From NCBI GenBank assembly GCA_963693285.1, contig OY848918.1, positions 13,142,263 to 13,206,262 on the forward strand: 64,000 nt of DNA, written 5' to 3'. Shown piece after piece: positions 39,101 to 48,666 of this stretch (positions are counted from its first letter, which is position 1; every line of letters starts with the position of its first letter). The DNA is from Xestospongia muta (Eukaryota; Porifera; Demospongiae; Haplosclerida; Petrosiidae). Position numbers and translations under genes: made by a program. The notes under the pieces were generated by a model. That model worked only from the letters and a program-made list of their open reading frames with translations, made no database searches and was not told the DNA's origin.

Positions 39101-41437
39101 AAGATATTAAAGAATTGATTAGAAGACAAGGTAATTTAATATCAAGTCATTATTATTAGCCATTTTTCATTTTTTAGAGGATGACAAAATACTCAAAAGT
39201 TGTATTCATCTTTTGTTTAATTATGAGCACATATTTTCTCTTGAAACTAAAAGTGATGAAAAAGTAATGCAAATATTACAATTATTATTTTTGATACTTA
39301 GTTTTGATAAACTTTACTTGAGTAGTTTGACTATCACAAATTCCAAAATAATGATTTATTATATTAATTCACTATTAAAAGTTGTTGTTACAAATATTCA
39401 TCAATACAGTAGCTATTGCTTCAATGCTTTATAAACGATGAATTTTGTTCTTATTATTATAGATGATCAAGTTGATTAATGAAGAAAGGGTTGATTCCAA
39501 AGACAAGTTTACACTTCAAGTTCTTAATGTACCCATTCAATGTTATGTTGACCTTCAAATTGAACTCAGAAAGTTAGTAATGGTATGAATAAAGTTGTCA
39601 TTAAATAAAGACAATGATTCTGCTATGATGTCTTCTAGCATTATGGACAGAGCAATCAATGATATCTTGTAGTTAATTTGGCAATCTCACTATAATAGTT
39701 TAGTTCTAATATTAGTGGTTTATGGACTATTTTACAGTCAAACTGTTTTATTTTTGTTTTGTTTTGTTAGTTTCATCATGTTTTAAATAATGAGAAGTAA
39801 GCATGGTTTAAAAACTAAATGACTTACAATAAATTATTAAGTAATTAGGAGAGTTTCAACTATCATCATCAAATCTGGTTTTACTTAAATATAGGTATGT
39901 CTTAGAAATTGTTAAACTAAATATATGCTAAGTCTGACTTGCTAGATTCTCTTCTTAAATAGGCTAATATGAGCTAATTATATTGAATTATTGAAATTGA
40001 CAAAAAAGCATGTTTTTTTCTATTTAGGAGATTAATAGCACTGTCAACGCAACAAGAAGAAAAACAATATAATGAAAATGCTACACGAATAATGGGTGAT
40101 ATTGATACAAGGTATATACCATTTCATTATTACAACATATTATACCATTATTATGATAATAGTGGACAAACATCTGATAGTGGTGTAACTAGTCCAGATG
40201 TGAGTAAACTAGATGATGTCAATGATGTAGAAGAAAAAGACGGGAAGCATACTACTTGTATTGTGACTAGTAGTGATCCATCACTAGAAGATATACAAGG
40301 TAATTAAAATTTAATAACTGGCTTAACTATTGCTCCACATTAAAGTCTGCTGGTCCACTTAAAAGCTAGCAGGCTTTACTTCAGCTTGCTTGGTCCACTT
40401 TATAAAATTTGTGGTCTACTTCATCTCAAAAGGATAAGACTTGCGGAGAGATTAGCACTTAATTATTTTTATTTTGCTTTGAAGGTTGCTAGAAAGCTTA
40501 GCTTAAGCTAAACTAGTGACTGACAGTTTAAAATACTGTTTTCTTCTTAAATCATATGATTGTGTGTGATTTCGTGGCAAACTAGCACATATAAAATTAG
40601 TAGTCTGTTTTTTTTAATTACAATTGTTGACATGCATACTAAACCAATGATGTTCTACATTTTGTATTATTCCTTAAGTTATATGCCATTTTATCCCAGA
40701 TGACAATTTAGCACAAAAGGCCTTTGAGTTATCTCATGAGCATGTTGCAGAATTTCTTGAGAGGATTGGATTAAAGAGCAGTGCTGATATAGTCAGAGAA
40801 TTTAATTATTCAGGCCAAATTATCTATCCCAATATGAATGATGATGAGTCATTGAAGGACTTGGATATGACAACGCCAATTGAGAGATTACGATTTCGTG
40901 TTCTTTTTAAAAGAGAGTTATCAGAAACCTTTTCAGCAGCTGCCGATGCATTCCCACCTAATAAAATAGCTGAAATTTGTCGTAGTGTCAATTCATTGAA
41001 AAAATATGCTCAGGTAACATTGTGCCTATACATGTGTAGTTATGATAATGCATGTACGTATTGACTACAAATGTGAAAGAATGAATAAATATACATATTT
41101 AAAGTGAAATAGTTATTGTAATGATAAGGTGGTAACTACTCTAGGAGTACATTTATATGTGTACACTGAAGTTGAAAGATAGTAACTCATGAAATGACAG
41201 CAGGTTGTGTAGATCAACAAGTATAAATATTATGCTTTACCATGATCATAATAAAAGCAGATTGCTTAATTTTATAATATCTTTTGAATTTAGCTATTTG
41301 AAGACAAAGAAATTGATGGAGAGATGCTTTTGCAAGCTGATCAAAGTGTTTTTGACGAGCTAGGCATCACTTCCATTCGCAAAACTGCACTGTTGAATGA
41401 GTGTAAGAAAAGGGGACTTGAAAAGTCAAGTATTTAA
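9123..41437 (+). CDS. RNF213-like: Giant RNF213-like AAA+ ATPase with C-terminal double SAM domain (72 exons)
   Basis: Spliced model of 16,035 nt (about 5,344 aa), close to human RNF213 in size. Every one of the 71 introns has a GT/AG pair and all phases agree from the ATG (9123, MASSTRLKLSGPSKK) to the TAA (41435). Order: unknown N-terminal domain; long helical arm; AAA block with three P-loops (GLPGNGKT, GETGVGKT, GPPGSSKT), Walker B motifs (VFLDEINT, VVLMDEAG) and the PFLNRFEKY motif of this family; helical shell; C-terminal region; acidic linker; two SAM-like domains. Vertebrate RNF213 is a cytosolic dynein-like AAA machine and ubiquitin ligase coating bacteria and lipid droplets. Here I see neither the RING nor the RZ finger, so ligase activity is doubtful. 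Exons are listed in the region entries below. It may still be split or extended at the 5' end. Confidence 0.8.
9860..10111 (+). mobile_element. hAT-type transposase fragment in intron 1
   Basis: An ORF of about 80 codons carries KIITRNVVVFVGITNVANIL followed by FPEFKDLLKEIEPCYDIPGR. This fits the segment after the BED finger of hAT transposases, where the consensus is a hydrophobic stretch, then an F..LL..L.P.Y.IPSR motif. No BED finger and no catalytic DDE part is visible. It is an old fragment lying in intron 1 of the large gene in the same direction. An ACTAAAA-rich low-complexity run follows (10150-10360). Confidence 0.65.
10150..10360. repeat. AACTAAA-rich low-complexity tract in intron 1
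   Basis: Irregular repetition of AACTAAA and TAACTTAA words just downstream of the hAT fragment. It may be part of the same decayed element. No coding potential. The rest of intron 1 (10361-11944) is AT-rich and holds nothing I can name. Confidence 0.5.
12419..12510 (+). other. Possible alternative last exon after exon 2
   Basis: A good acceptor (TTTTTCAG) precedes an in-phase reading frame, ESYSLSDHLTDEAIF and on, that ends at TAG 12508-12510. Used after exon 2 it would give a protein of about 200 aa made only of the N-terminal domain. No donor that would rejoin exon 3 is visible. It could equally be a chance acceptor within intron 2. Confidence 0.25.
16432..17210. other. Large intron 14, no recognised content
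   Basis: About 780 bp of AT-rich sequence with GTACTA at the donor side and TTTTACAG at the acceptor. I see no element, repeat or ORF of note. Confidence 0.6.
17211..20633 (+). other. RNF213-like exons 15-22 (helical arm before the AAA block)
   Basis: Exons: 17211-17806, 17869-19060, 19232-19361, 19421-19545, 19606-19749, 19797-20006, 20059-20448, 20493-20633. The two long exons 15 and 16 encode mostly helical sequence of the kind that forms the RNF213 stalk and linker. Exon 17 has a cysteine-rich patch (CILC, then a C, then CFNPSC) that could bind zinc but lies N-terminal to the ATPase and does not fit RING spacing. Confidence 0.65.
20684..29401 (+). other. RNF213-like exons 23-40 (AAA+ block)
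   Basis: Exons: 20684-20786, 21017-21204, 21251-21433, 21969-22188, 22498-22633, 22816-23023, 23344-23465, 23814-24099, 24147-24449, 24500-24575, 24713-24849, 24934-25014, 25787-26830, 27035-27418, 27503-27739, 27788-28150, 28274-28510, 29016-29401. P-loop 1 GLPGNGKT is split by the intron between exons 23 and 24. P-loop 2 GETGVGKT is in exon 30, with Walker B VFLDEINT in exon 34 and a sensor-like AACNPHR in exon 35. P-loop 3 GPPGSSKT and Walker B VVLMDEAG are also in exon 35, with its sensor region ITNKFLDAAKSNRA in exon 36. Exon 38 has SSELLKMEKPFLNRFEKY, characteristic of RNF213. Three nucleotide sites match AAA2-AAA4 of the vertebrate protein; the lysine and acidic residues are all present. 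Confidence 0.85.
25015..25786. repeat. Intron 34 with CTGT microsatellite and short hairpin
   Basis: The 770-bp intron contains a small inverted repeat (AACCCT...AGGGTT, about 25133-25152) followed by a CTGT/CTCTGT tract (about 25170-25200). It resembles the edge of a dispersed repeat, but no second end was found. The remainder is AT-rich without a recognised feature. Confidence 0.4.
29555..36846 (+). other. RNF213-like exons 41-61 (E3-shell-like region without zinc fingers)
   Basis: Exons: 29555-30860, 31016-31187, 31297-31571, 31621-31812, 31909-32277, 32329-32439, 32499-32603, 32708-32818, 32864-32967, 33370-33487, 33549-33715, 33939-34041, 34188-34344, 34440-34579, 34900-35196, 35280-35504, 35766-35815, 35879-36213, 36271-36401, 36455-36600, 36726-36846. 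In vertebrate RNF213 the RING is inserted in this part and the RZ finger lies further on. Reading all exons, I find no C-x2-C...C-x-H...C-x2-C array; the only cysteine clusters (for example CKVDCTNC in exon 41) do not fit. Exon 58 carries LPILIEFYNWIH, which resembles the RNF213 C-terminal part and anchors the alignment. Confidence 0.6.
36899..41437 (+). other. RNF213-like exons 62-72 (C-terminal tail with double SAM)
   Basis: Exons: 36899-37035, 37105-37171, 37258-37377, 37831-37970, 38955-39130, 39178-39263, 39463-39572, 40028-40111, 40163-40299, 40700-41013, 41294-41437. Exons 64-67 are globular, 69-70 an acidic Ser/Asp linker. SAM-like domain 1 lies in exon 71 (FLERIGLKSSADIV to RLRFRVLFKREL). 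Domain 2 spans exons 71-72 (IAEICRSVNSLKKYAQ, then IDGEMLLQADQSVFDELGI), which fits the SAM core pattern IDG..LL..L with the following GI turn. This block is the unit copied in A, B and C. Confidence 0.75.
38240..38552. mobile_element. Decayed copy of the 17-bp-TIR element in intron 65
   Basis: Matches the right half of the element at 5916-6536: the run from GCACTGAA.AAGT through CAAACTCGACT, AACC.AGCC and the end CACCTGGGTACAAGGTTA. Many substitutions show an older insertion. A last trace of the same end (CACCTGGATATGAGGCTA, about 44286-44304) is in the equivalent intron of copy C, so the insertion came before that duplication. Confidence 0.65.
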
Positions 41438-41816
41438 ATATCTCAATTATGATAATCACATTTTTGTATCTGGCTACCAATTAAGCAAGTTTGTTAATTC
41501 GTGTTTATTTTTGCTGAGTTTATATATATTTTTAGTTAATATTTTATGCTATTTTGATAATAATTGTAATAATTTAGTTTATTGTTGTTATTAGAAGTGA
41601 ATAATATTATGAAGTAAATTTATTTATCCACATAATTCAGACTGTTAGTGATCTGATATTCATAGCATTATGTACCTAAACTTCCATTGGAGTAAAGTTG
41701 ATTTTTATTAGCTTCAGTTTGTGATAGCGTACCGGTGTCAATGAATTCATGTGTATGAATACTAGCAGTATTATGGTAACATGTATAGAACATTGATCAT
41801 TTGTGATTTGTGAAGA
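41438..41816. other. 3' flank of the large gene
   Basis: Non-coding, related to the flanks at 3618-4085 and 47285-47766 (for example ATTCATGTGT.TGAATAC.AGCAGTATTA near 41745). It is cut at about 41817 by the Ty3 fragment, so this copy has lost its Rab partner. Confidence 0.6.
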
Positions 41817-42545
41817 CCAGCCTATTGTGGTCACAGTTCAAGTGCAGGGAGTTGACCTTCCCATAGAATTAGATACAGGGGCTTCCCTCTCACTTACTAG
41901 TGAAACAAGTTAACTCAAATTTGTCAAGTACTTGAGGTCTTCATTTCCATCTAACTCTACTCTCACTATACAGGAGGAAAGATTTTTCCTCTAGGATCTA
42001 CTAATGGGCAAGTCTACCAACAGTCAATGTGCATCACTTCTTCTACTAGTTGTTTCAGGAGATAGTCCAACTTTGCTAGGCCGTACTGGCTTGAGAAAAT
42101 CAAGATCAATTGGTCAGACAATAAATTACTTAACACTTTTTCTACCTTAGAACAGGTTCTAAGATCAAAATTCAGCATTTTTTACTTCAAGCATCGGCAA
42201 GTTGAAAGACATTATGGCAAAGATCCTACTTAATCCTGAAGCTTGCCCCCTTTTTTAAAGACCTGTCCAGTTCCTCATTCTCTGAACACAAAGGTTATTA
42301 AGGAACTACAATACCTACAGGACTTATGAGTCATTACTCCAGTTGAACACTCTGACTAGGCAATTCCCATAGTGCCCATTGTGAAAGCAGATTGATCCAT
42401 TCGCTTATGCAGAGATTATAAGGTCACTGTAAATCCAGCTCTCATTTCTGATACATACCCACTTCCTCGTGTGGCCGATCTTTTTACTGCTCTTTCTGGA
42501 GACAATATTTTCACTAAACTAGATCTTAGTCAGGCCTACCTTCAA
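41817..42545 (+). mobile_element. Ty3-type pol fragment (protease and reverse transcriptase N-terminus)
   Basis: The protease part near 41825-41900 reads VQVQGVDLPIELDTGASLSL, with the aspartic-protease DTGAS. The reverse transcriptase part (about 42300-42545) reads VITPVEHSD, then IRLCRDYKVTVNPALISDTY, then LDLSQAYLQ, the start of the RT palm. Several in-frame stops and shifts make it inactive. It ends abruptly at 42545, precisely where copy C of the RNF213-like gene begins, so it marks a recombination or truncation point. Confidence 0.8.
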
Positions 42546-45500
42546 GGGCCCCGCAATCATTCAATCCTATATAGCACACAACAATTCATTGAATGAGAAC
42601 GTTTTTGGAAAGAATTTGCATTTAACAAATTTTTTCCTTGTCATCAAGTTCCTCAGAGTTTGTAAGTAAACTAATTTACTATAGTATAGAGATGTGCTTT
42701 ATTTTCATTGGTTTGTTTCTACTCTTCAAGACTTTACACATCTACATATGGATATGATGAGACTGTTGAACAACTTAGAGAATATCCAGGTCTTATAGTG
42801 AGTAGTTCATTATCTATTGTGTTATCTTCCTTCCTTAGTTGAACCATATTATATTGTTAATGTGTTCTATTAGGAGGAAAATGTTACTGAATTAGGATTT
42901 GATGAGCTAACATTCACTTTTCATTCATTAAATTATGATAGTCTTGTGTGTTTGTGGTGGACTTTGTGTCATCTTGAAAATGTTACTTCAGGTAAGAATT
43001 TACATAAACTTGCAACAACATAAGATAATGCATATAGTATAATTTCAGACTTATTACATTGCTTTTCATTGTATATACTCAAACTGATTTTAAACATACA
43101 AGTCCTTACCTGTTAATCTTTACTTAGCAATTCTTTTTGATTGATTGATAAAGTAAAGCTATATTTTGAATCGTTTTATTTTCTGGTAAGATATAGCATA
43201 TTTGTTATATAAAAACCTGTTAATATGAGGAGTAGGAATAAGATCCTATTATTGTATAAAGTTAATACACATATAATTTAATCTTTGAGACATCTAACTT
43301 CTAATAAGGATAGTTTTATTAAGTCCCTAGATGTCTAAAGTGGACTATAATTGTATTTATGTAATACTGTATGTATTTGCCAAATATGCTGTTATTGTTT
43401 TGATAGTTACCTGTCTGTGGTTTACTGACTTCATAGTTGTGGCTATAATGTTATATTATTATCATTATTACTTTAGAAAGTAGTTACATATAGAGTTGAG
43501 GCTTTGTCAAGTCTAACTGTTGAAGATTTTCTAAAGAAGTATTATAACAGTGACAAAGGTGACATTCTTGATGAAGTGGGTATTATGCCCCTTTCACCCA
43601 CTAACCTAAGAAATGGTGAGTGTTATAGCTGGTAATCAAATAATTGCACCATATATTTATTACCTTATTAATTGGGTTTTATAGTAAAAAATTTTTGTCA
43701 ACAGCATAACTCAATAACTAAAAGATTTACCACCATTTTCACAGATGCAGCACACTCTAAAACAAACTACTTGCATCTCATGCTGTTGCATCTTATGTTT
43801 TTAGCCCTTTTGAAACTAATTGAAGTAATTTCAACAGTTTATTATCAAAAGTTTTTCTTAGAGAAACTATTTTCTTGTGAATAAATAATATCAATAGATA
43901 TGAATGGAAAATATTGAAACCATAGTCTCCTACTTCTTGTAACAAGTATAGACTATTTCCTGCTCCGATGTTCAGCTTAAAAAGATTTAGGATAATTGTT
44001 ATATGGTTGATAAGCTAATTAATTAAAAACCTATCTACAATGCATTGAATTATGTATTGTTATAGCTTTCTTAGAACCTCTTGTTGATGGAACCATTCCT
44101 ACTATCTTATTTGCATTCTTTGATAATAGCCATTGCTACATTTACCTCATTTTTTATATTTTTTAATTTACTTGTTACTGATGTTACATTAGTCCTAACT
44201 TTCTACATTAAAAGTCTTTTGAATGATTGTATCACCTGTGCTATTTGTAGGGATGATTTAACTCCTATCTGTTATTTCTTTGTAATGGACTGACACCTGG
44301 ATATGAGGCTATCCTTACATCTGCTTCTTTTTTTCGGAAATAATTTATAATTGTTTGGACTATGTGGTATCTATATTATATAGATATCAATATTCTCAAT
44401 TTTAGTGTATTGTTGTATGTGAGACAAATGAAACACCACCATTTCATATTGCAACAAATGAATATTATTAACCCTAACCACGAGCACTACAACAAAGGTG
44501 TGAAGGTGTGACTAATAATGCTCAAATCTTCTAGCTTGCTTTTTTCTCTCCTACATTTCTAGCATTTATAGCTATTAGTCTTCTATAAACATTGCTCTAA
44601 TTGTTTAATCTTTTAGCTTTAATTAGTGTGATCTTCCAAAACAATTATGACATAATTTTTACAACTATAACATTACTTGAAATTGAAAAAAGTGATGATA
44701 TTTTTCTCTTATGTTTATTCAACTTTGTTTTCATGTCAATATTACAGACTGGAACAAAGTCAATATAGCTATATTTGTGATATGCCAATCAAAGGAATTG
44801 TTGCTTTGTCAGACAAATTTCGTGAATGGATAAAGATCGGTTTCTATGACTTCTGCCACCTTTATCATACCATGAAGGTTCCACTTGATAATGAAGATAT
44901 CAAAGAATTAATTAGAAAACAAGGTAATTAATTATCAAGTAATGATGTTTTATTAATAGCAATGTAGTGAGTAATGACTATCGTAACAAAGCATATTATA
45001 AATAATGATGTTAAACTGTACCTTAGTCTTTAAAATTCTTTTGATGTTTAATGACAGTAGTGGTTGGCTAATAAATTCAAATTCAATACCAAGTCCAATA
45101 TTTTTTTAATTTTTTAGAGGATGACAAAGTACTCAAAAGTTGTATTCATCTCTTGTTTAATTATGAGCACATATTTTCTCTTGAAACTAAAAGTGACGAA
45201 AAAGTAATACAAATATTACAATTATTATTTTGATATTTAGTTTTGATAAACTTTAATTGAATAGTTTTGACTATCACAAATTCCAAAATAATGATTTATT
45301 ATATTAATTCATTATCAAAAGTTGTCATAGTACATACAAATATTCATCAATACAGTAGCTACTGTTTCAGTTCTTTATAGATAATGACTTTTTTCCTTGT
45401 TATAGATGATCAAGTTGATTAATGAAGAAAGGATTGATTCCAAAGACAAGTTTACACTTCAAGTTCTTAATGTACCCATTCAATGTTATGTTGATCTTCA

Positions 45501-47284
45501 AATTGAACTCAGAAAGTTAGTAATGACATGAATAATGCTATCGTTAGATCTCACTATAAATTTTTAATACTAATATTAGTGGTTTATGGACTATTTTACT
45601 AAAGTTTAAGTTAAAACTAAAGTTATCATTAAATAAAGACAATGACTCTGCTATGATGTCTTTTGGCATTATGGACAGAGCAAGCAATGATATCTTGTAG
45701 TTTGGTAAGCAATCCTACTTTAGAGACTCTTCCCAGGAAGGTTTAGGACCAGGCCCCTCAGGATCCATTGCCATATTGTCTAGTCTCTTTTGGAACAATA
45801 GTAGTACACAGTCCATAATCCTCATAATAAGATGTGGAGGTTTAGCTAACTTACTCACTGTAGCTATATCTACTGATTTAATGATCTGCAAGTATTTAGA
45901 AATTAGAATTTCTGGCTAATTACATTGAATTATTGGAATTGACATAGCTTGCAAAACAAGTATCTCTTCTTTCTATATAGGAGATTAATGGAACTCTTAA
46001 CACAAGAAGAAAAAAAACAACATAATGAAAGTGCTGCACGGAGAATGGATAATACTGATATGAGGTATATCATTTCATTATTACAACATATTATACCATT
46101 ATTACGAAAATAGTGAACTAACATCTGATAGTGGTGTAACTAGTCCAGATGTGAGTCAGTTAGATGATGTCAATGATGCAGAAGAAAAAGACAGGAAGCA
46201 TACTACTTGTATTGTGTCTAGCAATGATCCACCTCTAGAAAATACACAAGGTAATTAAAATTTAATGACTGGCTTAAATATATTCCACATTAAAGTCTAC
46301 TGGCCCACTTTAAAGCTAGCAGACTTGACCTCAGTTTGCTTGGCCCTCTTATGAAATATGTGGTCTATTTGATCTCAAAAGGTTAAGATTAAAGTAGAAC
46401 TGAGCACTTAACTTTTTTTATTTTTGCTTTGAAATACTCTTTTCTTTCTAAATCATATGATTGTGTGTGATTCCATGACAAACAACCACATATAAAATTA
46501 GTTATTAGTCTTTTTTTTAAATTACAATTGTTCACATGCAACCTAGGCATACTGATGATGCTACTACATTGTGTATTATTCCTTGAATTAAATACCATTT
46601 TATCCCAGATGACAGTTTAGCAAAAAAGGCCTCTGAATTATCTGATAAAGATATTGCAGAATTCCTTGAGAGGATTGGATTAAAGAGCAGTGCTGATATA
46701 GTCAGAGAAAATAATTATACAGGCGACCTTATCTATCCCAATATAGATGATGATAAGGCTTTGAAAGAGGAGTTACATATGACAATGTCAACTGAGAGAT
46801 TACGATTTCGTGTTCTTTTTAAAAGAATGTTATCAGGAACCATTTCAGCAGCTGTCAATGCATTCCCACCAAATAAAATAGCTGAAATTTGTCGTAGTGT
46901 GAATTCATTGAAGAGCTATGCTCAGGTAACATTGTGCCTATATACATATAGTTATAATAATACACATATGTATTGATTACTCATCTGAAAGTGTGTACAT
47001 AGTGAAAGTGGGTTAGTTATTGTAATGATAAGGTAATAACTACAATAGGGATACATTTATGTGTACACTGTAGGTGAAAGATAGTAACTCTTAAAATGAT
47101 ATCAGGTTGTATACATTTGATTGTATTATTTCATATTATCTTTTGAATTTAGCTGTTTGAAGATAAGAAGATTGATGGAGAGATGCTTTTGCAAGCTGAT
47201 CAAAGTGTTTTTGATGAGCTAGGTATTACTCCCATTCGCAGAGCTACACTGTTGAAAAAGTGTAAAGAAAGTGGACTTGATTAA
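42546..47284 (+). pseudogene. RNF213-like 3' end copy C (exons 62-72), frameshifted
   Basis: Exons: remnant of 62 (42546-42662), then 42731-42797, 42874-42991, 43477-43615, 44748-44923, 45118-45203, 45406-45515, 45981-46064, 46114-46250, 46609-46925, 47153-47284. Exon 62 is cut at the left and has an indel and a stop. Exon 64 lacks 2 nt and exon 65 lacks 1 nt, so the frame is lost across exon 65 (early TAG) and regained after it. Exons 66-72 stay open, with one extra codon in SAM 1 and a shorter last exon. All splice sites from exon 63 on are GT/AG. It is probably a truncated pseudogene, although the downstream SAM part could still be translated from an internal start. Confidence 0.75.
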
Positions 47285-47766
47285 TTACAATAATTGTATT
47301 TTTGCACGTGACTACAAATTGAGCAACCTTGATTATTAATGTTTCTTTTTGTAGAGTTTATATTTTTTAGTTAATGTAATTTGTTTTGTCAAGCTATTTG
47401 ATAATAATTGTAATGATTTACTTTATTATATTTATTAGAAGTTGAATAATACTGTAACATAAATCTATATGGGTCTATACTAATACACATTATTTGGACC
47501 ATTAGTGATCAGATATTCTTATATAGTATTACAATCAGTACCTAAACTTGCATTGATGGAGTGAAATTGAACTTAATTAGTTTCAGTGTTGTGATAGCAT
47601 ACTAGTGTCAATGATATTCATGTGTGTGAATACCAGCAGTATTATAGAATAATATGTATGGAACAGTGATTATTTATGGCTTATGCAATAATATTTACTT
47701 GAAAATATTATACATATAGCAGGACATATAATATATATATATGTTAAAAATTTATATGAAACAATT
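47285..47766. other. Spacer between copy C and the Rab-type gene
   Basis: Non-coding, tail-to-tail spacer; near-identical to 3618-4085. It contains an (AT)n tract at about 47728-47742. It holds both 3' UTRs. Confidence 0.6.
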
Positions 47767-48429
47767 TTAATGGACTCTTAATTTTGATTTGGTTTGTTCA
47801 GAGCTTCCTTTATTACCGCAACATGAAGACGAAGTTGATGTTTTTACTGCTGAATGTACAAGTGTTGCCTCAGTAGAAGTGTGCATGTATCGTTTATACA
47901 ATTCTGTCGCCAATGAGTGAAAAATTTGGTGAATATTTTCGCCTGTTTTTGCACTTGTCTCTAAAGGTAATGGCAAACCACATGACTGGGTGTACTCCTT
48001 CACCGTATTGATGTCAACTTGTTCATCTTCAAATCCTGAAAGGTCTGATTTGTTTCCAACTACAAGTATTGGTATCATTTCTCCATCTGGTATGTAGCGT
48101 AGCGTCTCTTTAAGCCAGTAATCACAAAGACTACTAAAGCTTTCTTCATCCACAACGCTGTATACAAGTACAGCGGCATCAGCATCACGGTAATAGTGCG
48201 TTTCCAGGCTTTTGAAGCGCTCCTGACCGGCTGTATCCCACAGTTCAAGCGTTATATTTCGTCCATTGATGAGGATATTCTTAGTTTGTTCGCTAATCGG
48301 ATTGATGGACGTTCTCTCAAAGAATTCGTCACGTACGTAACGTAACAAGATACTAGTCTTCCCTACGTCTTTGTCACCTAAAAGAACAATCTTGAATTTG
48401 CCATCGCTGATGGCTTTCATTGATGCCAT
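47767..48429 (-). CDS. Rab-type small GTPase, single exon
   Basis: Intact 220-codon ORF. All Ras-superfamily motifs are present: G1 GDKDVGKTS, G3 WDTAGQE, G4 NKSD, G5 ETSAK, with the Rab-typical RYVRDEF and YYRDADAAVLVY segments. Rab proteins switch membrane traffic on and off. The start chosen is the first ATG (MASMKAISDGKF); an upstream open stretch has no ATG. The end is odd: the double cysteine (SSSCCGNKG) is followed by about 17 more residues, whereas Rab prenylation uses cysteines at or next to the C-terminus. Fragments of this gene are at 4086-4276 and 6610-6720. No intron is visible, so it may derive from a retrocopy. The exact subfamily is not clear to me. Confidence 0.9.
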   Translation of the reverse strand: MASMKAISDGKFKIVLLGDKDVGKTSILLRYVRDEFFERTSINPISEQTKNILINGRNITLELWDTAGQERFKSLETHYYRDADAAVLVYSVVDEESFSSLCDYWLKETLRYIPDGEMIPILVVGNKSDLSGFEDEQVDINTVKEYTQSCGLPLPLETSAKTGENIHQIFHSLATELYKRYMHTSTEATLVHSAVKTSTSSSCCGNKGSSEQTKSKLRVH

Positions 48430-48666
48430 ATCAAACCCCAAAATGGACAACACACCTACTTGAATCGGAATTTAAAATTAATATTCATTGCTTGGCAGCT
48501 AATTATTATTCATATTAGTGACACAAATATATTGCAATAAATATGAATAAGGCAGAAATTCCTAATTCCTAAATAATATGACAAAATTATCTTTAGAATA
48601 GAATCAAAAAGGTAAAAACATGTACAGAAATTGTTACTTGTTGCTTATAGAACTAATTGAAAACTC
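48430..48666. promoter_or_regulatory. Short spacer between Kelch gene end and Rab-type gene start
   Basis: About 240 bp, AT-rich. Both neighbours run on the minus strand, so it must hold the Kelch 3' UTR and the Rab promoter. No TATA box stands out. Confidence 0.3.
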
